5,312 nucleotides of DNA. It comes from Chloroflexota bacterium (lineage in GTDB: Bacteria > Chloroflexota > Dehalococcoidia > Lucifugimonadales > Australimonadaceae). The stretch is from NCBI GenBank assembly GCA_027625205.1, contig JAQBVZ010000073.1, forward strand, positions 1 through 5,312, in the 5' to 3' direction. The notes below the pieces were generated by a model, which saw nothing but the letters and a program-made list of their open reading frames with translations, ran no database searches and was not told where the DNA came from. Made by a program: the position numbers and the translations under genes. Each line of letters opens with the position of its first letter. Position 1 is the first letter of the stretch. Positions 1-5,312 of the stretch are shown piece after piece.

Positions 1-805
1 GCAGGCCAACGGCGACGCAGAAGCGCGCCCACGCCGCCTCGTCGTCGGTGAGCAGCGCCACCACGATATGCCCATCAGACGTCTCGAATGCCTGAAAGGG
101 CGCTGCGGCTGGATGGCGTGAGCCGAGGCGTTCCGGTTCCTCGCGAGTGGCGAAGTAGCGCGAGAAGGCGTTCTCCATGAGTGTTACCTGACAGTCCAGC
201 ATCGACATGTCGATGTGCTGACCCGCGCCAGTCTGTTCGCGTTCGTGGAGTGCTGCCAGTATGGCCATCCCTGTGAATAGCCCCGCCGTACTGTCGCCTA
301 GTGACGCACCCGGTCGCAGTGGTGGGCCGTCCGGCTCCCCTGTCACGCTCATGAGGCCGCCCATGGCCTGCACAATGATGTCCAGCGCAGTCCGTTGGGC
401 GTAGGGGCCGTCCTGCCCAAACCCTGAGATGGAGGCGTACACCAGGCGCGGGTTGTCCGCTTTGAGGCTGGCGTAGTCCAAGCCCAGGCCTGCCATGGTG
501 CCGGGGACGTAGTTCTCCACCAGGACGTCGGCCTTGGACGCCAGGCGTTTGAGCAATTCCTGGCCTTGCGTTGTGAAGATGTCTAGCCCAACGCTCTCCT
601 TGCCCCTGTTGATGCTCACGAAGTACGCCGCATCGCCGCTCTTCTCATCAACCAGTGGTCCCATGTGGCGGGCCATATCACCCCTGCGCGGACTCTCAAT
701 CTTGATGACCCTCGCGCCCAGGTCTCGCATCAGCATGGTGCAGAAGGGGCCGGAGAGGACGCGACTCACGTCCAGCACGGTGATGTCGTTTAGCGGGCCG
801 CTCAT
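1..805 (-). CDS. CaiB/BaiF family (family III) CoA-transferase, partial (C-terminus beyond left edge)
   Basis: Reading the minus strand from ATG at 805 gives 268 uninterrupted codons to the window edge; the family is usually about 380-410 residues, so roughly the last third is missing. Seen: N-terminal LNDITVLDVSRVLSGPFCTM (5-24) followed by DLGARVIKIESP (28-39), the family's Rossmann-like CoA-binding opening; NRGKESVGLDI (66-76); ADVLVENYVPGTM (92-104); and MSVTGEPDGPPLRPG (152-166) followed by LGDSTAGL. Asp171 in LGDSTAGL sits where the family's catalytic aspartate, which forms the acyl-anhydride/aspartyl-CoA-type intermediate, is expected. RETGAGQ-like REQTGAGQHIDMSMLD (189-204) is also typical. 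Family knowledge: these cytosolic enzymes move CoA between carboxylic acids, often from succinyl-CoA. The acceptor cannot be read from sequence. The start is well supported by a perfect AGGAGGT at 5-nt spacing. The gene is divergent from menC across about 48 bp. Some members act as racemases or are misnamed, so the substrate is left open. Confidence 0.93.
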   Translation of the reverse strand, partial: MSGPLNDITVLDVSRVLSGPFCTMLMRDLGARVIKIESPRRGDMARHMGPLVDEKSGDAAYFVSINRGKESVGLDIFTTQGQELLKRLASKADVLVENYVPGTMAGLGLDYASLKADNPRLVYASISGFGQDGPYAQRTALDIIVQAMGGLMSVTGEPDGPPLRPGASLGDSTAGLFTGMAILAALHEREQTGAGQHIDMSMLDCQVTLMENAFSRYFATREEPERLGSRHPAAAPFQAFETSDGHIVVALLTDDEAAWARFCVAVGL

Positions 806-810
806 GCGTG

Positions 811-817
811 ACCTCCT
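811..817 (-). promoter_or_regulatory. Shine-Dalgarno of the CaiB/BaiF CoA-transferase gene
   Basis: On the minus strand AGGAGGT lies 5 nt (CACGC) before the ATG at 805-803. It is the strongest ribosome-binding site in the window and fixes the start of the CoA-transferase. The good site contrasts with the weak or absent one before menC on the other strand. Confidence 0.85.
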
Positions 818-826
818 GCTGGTGAG

Positions 827-855
827 TTGTCCGGCCCCCGTCTGGCCGCCATAAT
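827..855 (+). promoter_or_regulatory. Candidate sigma70-type promoter for menC, possibly bidirectional
   Basis: TTGTCC (827-832, 4 of 6 to TTGACA) is followed after exactly 17 nt by CATAAT (850-855, 5 of 6 to TATAAT). Transcription would be expected to begin near 861-863, at the in-frame ATG codons 863 and 866 of menC, so the message could be leaderless or nearly so. The hexamer sits in CCATAATGG, which reads CCATTATGG on the other strand, so one AT-rich patch could also serve as a weak -10 for the divergent CoA-transferase; no convincing -35 was seen for that direction. The spacer holds a short inverted repeat (CGGCC 832-836, GGCCG 844-848), too small to call an operator. The motif could be chance in so short a search space. 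Confidence 0.4.
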
Positions 856-1984
856 GGACGGCATGATGGCAGAGACGCAGCGCATAGAACGTATTGAGTG
901 GAGGGGCTTCCGCGTGCCTTTCAAGCGGCCCTTTGCGACATCCCAGGGCGTGGCTGGCGACCGGTACGGCCTGCTGCTGTTTGTCACCATGAGCGACGGA
1001 GCAACCGGTGTTGGCGAGGCTTCCCCCGTGGGCGCTGGTAGCCACGCGGAGGTCGCTGCGATAGCGGCGTTGCTGGTCGCGACTGCTCCAGTCCTGGTGG
1101 GCCTCACAGTCGACGAGGCCTTTCGTGAGTCTGCCTGGTCACGGGCGGACGGCGTACTTGCATTCGGCCTTGAGACGGCGCTGTATGACCTGCTTGGCAA
1201 AGCCAAAGGACTGCCGTTGGCGGCGCTTCTGGGCGGCAACCCCCGGCCCATCACCGTGAACGCGACCATCGCCGTGGATGACATCGCAGAGGCGGTGCGA
1301 CAGGCGTCAGAGGCGGTTGCCCAGGGCTTCGCCTGCGTGAAGGTCAAGGTTGGTGGGACGACGCCCCAGGGTGATGAGGCGTTGCTTGATGCGGTGCGGG
1401 CCGCGGTTGGTCCAAACGTGACGCTCCGTGCCGACGCCAACGGGGCGTGGAGCGCTGATGAGGCCGTGGAACGCCTTTCTCGCCTGGAGCGGTTCAACTT
1501 AGAGTACGTGGAGCAGCCTGTCGCACCTGGCGACGTAGCGGGTCTTGCGACTGTTCGCCGCGCCGTCTCGGTGCCCATTGCTGCCGACGAAGCGGTTGTT
1601 GACGTGGACTCGGCACGCAAACTCCTCGACGCCAATGCAGCAGACGTGCTGGTTGTGAAGCCAGCGGCGGTGAGTGGTCTACAGTCTAGTGTAGCCATCA
1701 TGCGCCTCGCTATAGAGCGTGGCTGCCGCAGCGTGGTCACGTCGTCCCTGGAGTCAGGCGTCGGGGTTGCGGCGGCGCTCCATCTGGCGGCCTGCGGCCC
1801 CGCTGATATGCTTGCGTGCGGCCTGGCGACTGCCAGCCTGTTGGAGCACGATTTGCTTGCGGCGCCGCTTGTGCCGGTCAACGGTGCGTTCGCAATCCCC
1901 AGCGGCCCTGGCTTGGGCGCGGAGGTTGATATGGCGGCGTTGGAGAGGTACAGCATAGGCATTAAAGGCTCCACGACCGCCTAA
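854..1984 (+). CDS. menC: o-Succinylbenzoate synthase MenC (enolase superfamily)
   Basis: Dehydrates SHCHC to o-succinylbenzoate in the cytosol, a Mg2+-dependent step of menaquinone synthesis. From ATG 854 it is 376 residues, normal for the family. The N-terminal capping domain (about 10-130) has IERIEWRGFRVPFKRPFATS, with VGEASP at 53-58. The barrel domain shows the full active site: KVKVG with Lys163 and Lys165, metal ligands Asp194 (RADANGAW), Glu220 (EQP) and Asp245 (ADE), and the second catalytic Lys269 (VVKP). SSLESGVGVAAALHLA (298-312, approximate) and ACGLATASLL (321-330) are typical of OSB synthases. Other enolase-superfamily activities (dipeptide epimerase, N-acylamino acid racemase) share the residues; the menF-D-H neighbours decide for MenC. 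The start is uncertain: TTG 827, ATG 854, 863 and 866 are all in frame. None has a good Shine-Dalgarno; 866 has only GGA at 7 nt. Homology begins only around the IERIEW segment. The stop overlaps the menH stop by 4 bases. Confidence 0.93.
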   Translation: MDGMMAETQRIERIEWRGFRVPFKRPFATSQGVAGDRYGLLLFVTMSDGATGVGEASPVGAGSHAEVAAIAALLVATAPVLVGLTVDEAFRESAWSRADGVLAFGLETALYDLLGKAKGLPLAALLGGNPRPITVNATIAVDDIAEAVRQASEAVAQGFACVKVKVGGTTPQGDEALLDAVRAAVGPNVTLRADANGAWSADEAVERLSRLERFNLEYVEQPVAPGDVAGLATVRRAVSVPIAADEAVVDVDSARKLLDANAADVLVVKPAAVSGLQSSVAIMRLAIERGCRSVVTSSLESGVGVAAALHLAACGPADMLACGLATASLLEHDLLAAPLVPVNGAFAIPSGPGLGAEVDMAALERYSIGIKGSTTA

Positions 1985-2811
1985 CTGGCTTGGGCGGGAC
2001 TGTAGGCATTCAGAAACTCCCTGACGGTTGCATGAAAGATATCCGGCTGCTCTAAGTGAACGGCGTGGCCTGCGTTTGGCGTCACCACGGCGCGGCCCTC
2101 TGGGACGGCCCTCGCCATCGACTGTGCCACCTCTGCGTACTTGGCGTCGTCCTCGCCAGCAACGAAACAGACAGGCATCGCTAGACTGGGTAGTGCGTCG
2201 CCCACGTAGGGCTGCGTACCTGAGCCAACGCCTCGTAGGCTTCCACCAAGGCCAACAGGGTCGTTGGTCAATCGCTGTTCTCTGAGCGCCTTCCGCACAT
2301 CCTCAGCCAATCGCCCTTGACTCGCCCACAGCGGCAGGGCCTCCCAATAGTCCACGAAACGCTCAATGCCATCGCGCTCAAGCATGCCTGCCAGCGATTC
2401 GTCACCGGCGATGCGCTTCGTGCGCTCGTCTGCGTCTGCGATACCTGGCGAAGCGCTTTCCAAGACCAGAGAATTGCACCGCTCCGGCGCGGCCAGGGCC
2501 AGGCTGAGGGCCATCCGCCCGCCCATGGAGTAACCCAGCCAGTGGGCAGTGGGAATGCTCAGCGCGTCCAGCACGCCCAACAGGTCTTCTATGGTGCGTT
2601 CCATGGCGTACCGCGAGGGCTCAATTGGCTTCGCCGACGCACCGTGACCAAGGATGTCGATGGCGATGACCGCGTACTCGCTGCTAATAGCCTGAACTAA
2701 CGGATGCCAAGTGGCAGCGCTGCCCGTGAAGCCGTGAAGGGCCACAAGCGCGGGGCCTTGGCCCGCGACCTGCACATTCAGCGTAACGCCGTTGATTGCG
2801 AGTTGTGGCAT
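1981..2811 (-). CDS. menH: SHCHC synthase MenH (alpha/beta-hydrolase fold)
   Basis: 2-Succinyl-6-hydroxy-2,4-cyclohexadiene-1-carboxylate synthase: eliminates pyruvate from the MenD product SEPHCHC; a cytosolic enzyme. 276 residues, slightly longer than E. coli MenH (about 252). Seen: LVALHGFTGSAATW (22-35) with the oxyanion-hole HGF; DILGHGAS (52-59); nucleophile elbow GYSMGG with Ser95; LVLESASPG (115-123), the MenH-type SxSPG segment; YWEALPLWASQ (155-165); LRGVGSGTQP (192-201), the family's G-x-GTQP segment; GEDDAKY with Asp222 (or 221) as catalytic acid; NAGHAVHLEQP with His249. These subfamily segments go beyond the generic hydrolase fold and, with menD directly upstream, make MenH the clear choice. 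ATG 2811 is 11 nt downstream of the menD stop and has GAGG at 9-nt spacing. Last gene of the menF-D-H run; its TAG overlaps the stop codon of menC, which comes from the opposite direction. Confidence 0.95.
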   Translation of the reverse strand: MPQLAINGVTLNVQVAGQGPALVALHGFTGSAATWHPLVQAISSEYAVIAIDILGHGASAKPIEPSRYAMERTIEDLLGVLDALSIPTAHWLGYSMGGRMALSLALAAPERCNSLVLESASPGIADADERTKRIAGDESLAGMLERDGIERFVDYWEALPLWASQGRLAEDVRKALREQRLTNDPVGLGGSLRGVGSGTQPYVGDALPSLAMPVCFVAGEDDAKYAEVAQSMARAVPEGRAVVTPNAGHAVHLEQPDIFHATVREFLNAYSPAQAS

Positions 2812-2820
2812 GCGCCGTTT

Positions 2821-2824
2821 CCTC
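2821..2824 (-). promoter_or_regulatory. Ribosome-binding site of menH, overlapping the menD stop codon
   Basis: Minus-strand TGAGGAAACGGCGCATG: the GAGG (2824-2821) shares two bases with the menD stop TGA (2825-2823) and stands 9 nt before the menH ATG at 2811. A ribosome ending menD would sit on the menH initiation site, so the two genes are probably translationally coupled. This supports ATG 2811 as the real start. Confidence 0.65.
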
Positions 2825-4607
2825 AGCCCCTCGTAGCGTGTGCAGTCTGCTCTCGAACTGAGGCCAGCACCGACTCCGACACCTCTCTGTGAAGCGCCAG
2901 GTTACGATCGCGGTCGCCCGGCACCTCAATGATGCTGGTGCCGTTGGTGGCGAAGCTGGCAGTCACGGCGGCCTGGAATGCATCCCAGGAGTCCGCTTTT
3001 GTGTAGGGCAGGCCGTACAGGTCAGCGGCGGGCTTGAAGGTCAGCCCGTGGGGTGTTCCGAAAAGCTCCTCGAAATGCTCAGGGTAATTGTGCTGTGGCA
3101 GAAACGAGAATATCGCCCCGCCATCGTTGTTGATGATGATAATTGTCGCGTCCATGCCGTAACGCTGGGCCGCCAGCAGGCCGTTCATGTCGTGGTAGAA
3201 GGAGACGTCGCCAATGACCAGCACAAGCCTGCCGGGCCACGTAGCGCCAAACCCCAGCGCTGTCGACACCACGCCGTCGATGCCGTTGACGCCTCGGTTA
3301 CTTTCAATGCGCACTGCCTTTGGAGTGACGGGGAAATAGGTGTCCATGTCGCGTACAGGCATGCTGTTGCCCGCAAAGAGGGCGGCCCCCTCCGGCAGCA
3401 GCGCCCCTAATTCTGCGAAGAGCTTGCCTTCAAAAAGCTCTCCCATGCCGGGCAGTTGTGTGTGAATGGCCGTCCGGGTGGCGTCACGGAGTGCCTGCCA
3501 CCGCTGTAGCCACTGGGAATCATGGTCAGGTTGCGGCAAGTCTGCCAGGAGCGCCTCGCAGACCAATGCAGGGTCCGCCCGGATGACGTCGGTATTCAGG
3601 TGCGCCGGGTCGATCCAGCCACTAACGCCAATCTGGATGTGACGGGCGGAACGGTGACTTTTAAGGAAGCTCATCAGCGGCCGGTTGGTGGGCCACGCGC
3701 CGAACCGTATGACTGCCTCAGGGGCGAGTCCTTGGGTCAGCGATTCGTCTCGCAGGAAGAGGTCGTAGGTATCTATGGCATTGCTTAGGCTGTGCGACCC
3801 CGCTCGCACCTGTGAGAGAGGGTCGGCCAGCACGGGGTAGCCCAACCGCTCCGCCAGTGCCACGATTGATGGTGCGAGGCTGGCCGGAAGCTGCGGCCCG
3901 CAGACGATAACCCCTCGCTCCACGCGGCCGAGTTCTCCAGCGATGCGCTGGACGGCTACTGGGTCAGGGGCCACGCTGCCGCTGACTACGCGGGTGTAGG
4001 GAATATCGCTGTCCACTCCAAGCGACGCCTCCCCTATCAACAACTGCTGGTCGGCTGGCACCTGCTGAGGTGACAAGGGGTCACGGAAAGGAATGTTTAC
4101 GTGGACGGGCCCCGCTGGTGATTCAGCGGCAGTGGCGTAGACGCGCGCCGCAAGCGCACGGACGTAACGCACCAAGGCAGGCGTGGATTCAGGTGGAGGC
4201 ATGGCGACCGACCATTTGGCGTGGTTGCCAAAAAGGCTGGTCTGGTCCATGGTCTGGGGCGTGCCCCACTCCCAAAGTTCTGGTGGCCGGTCCGCCGTGA
4301 TGGCAATCAACGGCACATTGCTGTAGCGGGCCTCTATGACAGCGGGGTGGAAATTGGCTCCGGCGGTCCCGGACGTGCTCAGCACCGCCACGGGCTCTCC
4401 TAGCGACTTGGCAATGCCCAGGGCAAAGAATGAAGCTGACCGTTCATCCAGGTGGTGCCACTTCTTGATGCCTGTGTGCCGTGCAAAAGCGATAGCCGCC
4501 GGCGTGGAGCGTGACCCAGGGCAGATGCAGACATGCCGCAGCCCTGAGCGGGCCAGCTCTTCCACGAAGGTCTCCGCAAAGGCGTAATTGCGGTTCTCGT
4601 ACGTCAT
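2823..4607 (-). CDS. menD: SEPHCHC synthase MenD (thiamine diphosphate-dependent)
   Basis: 2-Succinyl-5-enolpyruvyl-6-hydroxy-3-cyclohexene-1-carboxylate synthase. It decarboxylates 2-oxoglutarate on thiamine diphosphate and adds the succinyl semialdehyde unit to isochorismate, the first committed step to menaquinone. 594 residues, full length. N-terminal PYR domain (about 1-185): CPGSRSTP (29-36) with Ser32 and Arg33, DERSASFFALG with the cofactor-activating Glu55, STSGTAGAN (77-85), ADRPPEL with Arg107, and Gln118. A central domain spans about 200-360. C-terminal PP domain (about 385-575): GNSMPVRD (413-420), SNRGVNGIDG (436-445), and the ThDP/Mg site from GDVSFYHD (466-473) to NNDGG (493-497), with the usual spacing. 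Several residues fall at the same numbers as in E. coli MenD (32, 33, 55, 107, 118). Odd point: the conserved Lys of the PTSK-like loop is Arg309 (PTNRP). ATG 4607 overlaps the menF stop (TGATG) and has GGAG at 7 nt. Confidence 0.97.
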   Translation of the reverse strand: MTYENRNYAFAETFVEELARSGLRHVCICPGSRSTPAAIAFARHTGIKKWHHLDERSASFFALGIAKSLGEPVAVLSTSGTAGANFHPAVIEARYSNVPLIAITADRPPELWEWGTPQTMDQTSLFGNHAKWSVAMPPPESTPALVRYVRALAARVYATAAESPAGPVHVNIPFRDPLSPQQVPADQQLLIGEASLGVDSDIPYTRVVSGSVAPDPVAVQRIAGELGRVERGVIVCGPQLPASLAPSIVALAERLGYPVLADPLSQVRAGSHSLSNAIDTYDLFLRDESLTQGLAPEAVIRFGAWPTNRPLMSFLKSHRSARHIQIGVSGWIDPAHLNTDVIRADPALVCEALLADLPQPDHDSQWLQRWQALRDATRTAIHTQLPGMGELFEGKLFAELGALLPEGAALFAGNSMPVRDMDTYFPVTPKAVRIESNRGVNGIDGVVSTALGFGATWPGRLVLVIGDVSFYHDMNGLLAAQRYGMDATIIIINNDGGAIFSFLPQHNYPEHFEELFGTPHGLTFKPAADLYGLPYTKADSWDAFQAAVTASFATNGTSIIEVPGDRDRNLALHREVSESVLASVREQTAHATRG

Positions 4608-5312
4608 CAGTCGTCTCCAGCCAGCACAGAGCGCATGGCGTTCAGCTTCAGCTCGACTTCGGCCAGTTCAAGGTCGGGCTCAGAGCCTTCAACGATGCCC
4701 GCTCCCGCGTACAGGAGCGCCTTGTTGCCTTGCATAAGGGCGGAGCGTATAGCGACGCCGAACTCGCCGTCACCCGATGCGCCTATGTGGCCCACAGGTG
4801 CGGCATACCAGCCTCGGTCGGCCCTTTCAATTGTCCTGATGGCCTCCATGGCCTTATTGCGCGGCGTGCCGCCAACGGCGGGCGTTGGGTGCAACGCTTG
4901 AGCCAGGTCAAGCACATGAGTGTCGGCGGAGACGGTAGCGCTGAAGTGCGTGGACAGGTGCTGAACTGAAGGCAACTTGAGAAGCCCTGGCTGGTGGTCA
5001 TACGTCACGTCAGCACAGAGGCCGGATAGGGATTCGCGCACCGCCTGGACCACGTAGGCGTGCTCACGCTGGTCCTTATGCCTCTCCAGCAACTCGTTCC
5101 CCATCACCTCATCTTGCTCAACATTGGCGCCCCTGGGCGCGGAGCCCGCCAAGCACGTCACGGAGACGTGCCCTTTATCAAGCGATACAAGCTGTTCCGG
5201 GGTGGCCCCAAGGAAGGTGGAGTTGCCCTGGCCAATAGCGAAAACCAGGCACGCGGGGTAAGCCGCCATGAGCCGTTCCATGACCACGTCCAGGGCGGGG
5301 GGGGTGCTGAAG
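4607..5312 (-). CDS. menF: Isochorismate synthase MenF, partial (N-terminus beyond right edge)
   Basis: Converts chorismate to isochorismate (Mg2+-dependent, cytosolic), supplying MenD. The C-terminal 234 residues are present out of the family's roughly 430-470. The frame is open to the edge, and GTG 5287 is only an internal codon, not the start. Seen in order: YPACLVFAI, STFLGATPEQLVSL (family SPE/TPE loop), LAGSAPRG, KDQREHAYVVQAV, LHPTPAVGGTPR (about 4894-4859), IERADRGWYAAPVGHI, SGDGEFGVAIRSAL, and GAGIVEGSEPDLELAEVELK near the C-terminus, whose acidic residues belong to the Mg2+ site. LHPTPAVGG separates isochorismate synthases from anthranilate and aminodeoxychorismate synthases. Siderophore or salicylate enzymes of the EntC/DhbC type share these motifs; the overlap with menD points to menaquinone. 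First known gene of the menF-D-H run; its promoter lies outside the window. An eight-base C run (sense strand) is at the window edge. Confidence 0.94.
   Translation of the reverse strand, partial: FSTPPALDVVMERLMAAYPACLVFAIGQGNSTFLGATPEQLVSLDKGHVSVTCLAGSAPRGANVEQDEVMGNELLERHKDQREHAYVVQAVRESLSGLCADVTYDHQPGLLKLPSVQHLSTHFSATVSADTHVLDLAQALHPTPAVGGTPRNKAMEAIRTIERADRGWYAAPVGHIGASGDGEFGVAIRSALMQGNKALLYAGAGIVEGSEPDLELAEVELKLNAMRSVLAGDD
4615..4618 (-). promoter_or_regulatory. Ribosome-binding site of menD, inside the menF 3' end
   Basis: Minus-strand CTGGAGACGACTGATG: GGAG (4618-4615) lies 7 nt before the menD ATG (4607-4605), within the last codons of menF. The menF stop TGA (4609-4607) and menD ATG share one base in TGATG, the usual arrangement for termination-reinitiation coupling. 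This fixes the menD start. Confidence 0.7.
5297..5304. repeat. Eight-base G/C homopolymer inside menF
   Basis: The plus strand has GGGGGGGG, which on the coding strand is a run of eight C. In the menF frame it reads Thr-Pro-Pro (ACC CCC CCC), continuing the frame of the clear isochorismate synthase motifs downstream. It could be a slippage site or an assembly error point, but the frame is open to the window edge as given. Confidence 0.6.

Noticed and set aside
827..829. TTG 827 as the menC start
   Set aside because: It would add nine residues without family resemblance, leaves almost no spacer to the divergent gene, and the purine-rich GGTGAG directly abuts it with no spacing. The same bases fit better as a -35 element.
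534..854. 106-codon plus-strand open frame antisense to the CoA-transferase start, ending in TAATG with a menC start candidate
   Set aside because: It lies wholly opposite well-conserved CaiB/BaiF sequence and the short spacer and has no family features. The TAATG overlap is most simply coincidence.
802..1974. 390-codon minus-strand open frame antisense to the whole of menC, whose TGA overlaps the CoA-transferase ATG in ATGA
   Set aside because: The product is a Ser/Ala/Thr/Arg-rich string with no recognisable motif, as expected from the reverse of a GC-rich gene. menC on the other strand has all its catalytic residues. The ATGA contact is curious, but the CoA-transferase has its own perfect Shine-Dalgarno.
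1970..2010. Rho-independent terminator between menC and menH
   Set aside because: No GC-rich hairpin followed by a T run was seen on either strand; the stop codons overlap.
2823..4607. Several plus- and minus-strand open frames of 60-173 codons inside menD, the longest at 2889-3410
   Set aside because: All are out-of-frame shadows of a full-length, motif-complete menD; none has a convincing ribosome-binding site or recognisable protein features.
4607..5287. Treating GTG 5287 as the true start of a short 226-residue menF
   Set aside because: The frame stays open to the window edge and the conserved isochorismate synthase sequence (including the FSTPPALD stretch just upstream) continues past it, so the gene is truncated by the window, not short.

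Overview
The window is a piece of a GC-rich (about 60% by eye) bacterial chromosome that holds most of the classical (Men) menaquinone, or vitamin K2, pathway. Five protein genes fill it almost without gaps. Two of them run off the ends of the window. There are no RNA genes, mobile elements, CRISPR arrays or phage genes, and no stretch over about 50 bases lacks a gene. The sequence alone does not fix the organism. GC content, very tight packing, and a CaiB/BaiF CoA-transferase beside an enolase-superfamily gene would fit an uncultured Chloroflexota-type bacterium (for example Dehalococcoidia/SAR202), but that is a low-confidence guess.

Layout from left to right: (1) a minus-strand CaiB/BaiF (family III) CoA-transferase, 5' end complete, cut at the left edge after 268 codons; (2) a divergent spacer of about 48 bp with a perfect Shine-Dalgarno for the CoA-transferase and a plausible sigma70-type promoter pointing to menC; (3) plus-strand menC, o-succinylbenzoate synthase; (4) a tail-to-tail junction where the menC and menH stop codons overlap by four bases; (5) a minus-strand run transcribed menF -> menD -> menH: isochorismate synthase (C-terminal 234 residues, start beyond the right edge), SEPHCHC synthase, and SHCHC synthase. 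menF and menD overlap in TGATG, and menD and menH are 11 nt apart.

Together MenF (chorismate to isochorismate), MenD (isochorismate + 2-oxoglutarate to SEPHCHC, thiamine diphosphate dependent), MenH (pyruvate elimination to SHCHC) and MenC (dehydration to o-succinylbenzoate, OSB) make four consecutive steps from chorismate to OSB. The next enzymes, MenE (OSB-CoA ligase) and MenB (DHNA-CoA synthase), are not in the window. The CoA-transferase is not a standard member of the pathway, and its place beside menC is the most interesting context here.

No clearly new system was found. The points worth a second look are the possible role of the CoA-transferase in CoA activation of OSB, the very compact divergent promoter with a possibly leaderless menC start, the inversion of menC against the other men genes with overlapping stop codons, and an Arg where MenD usually has Lys.
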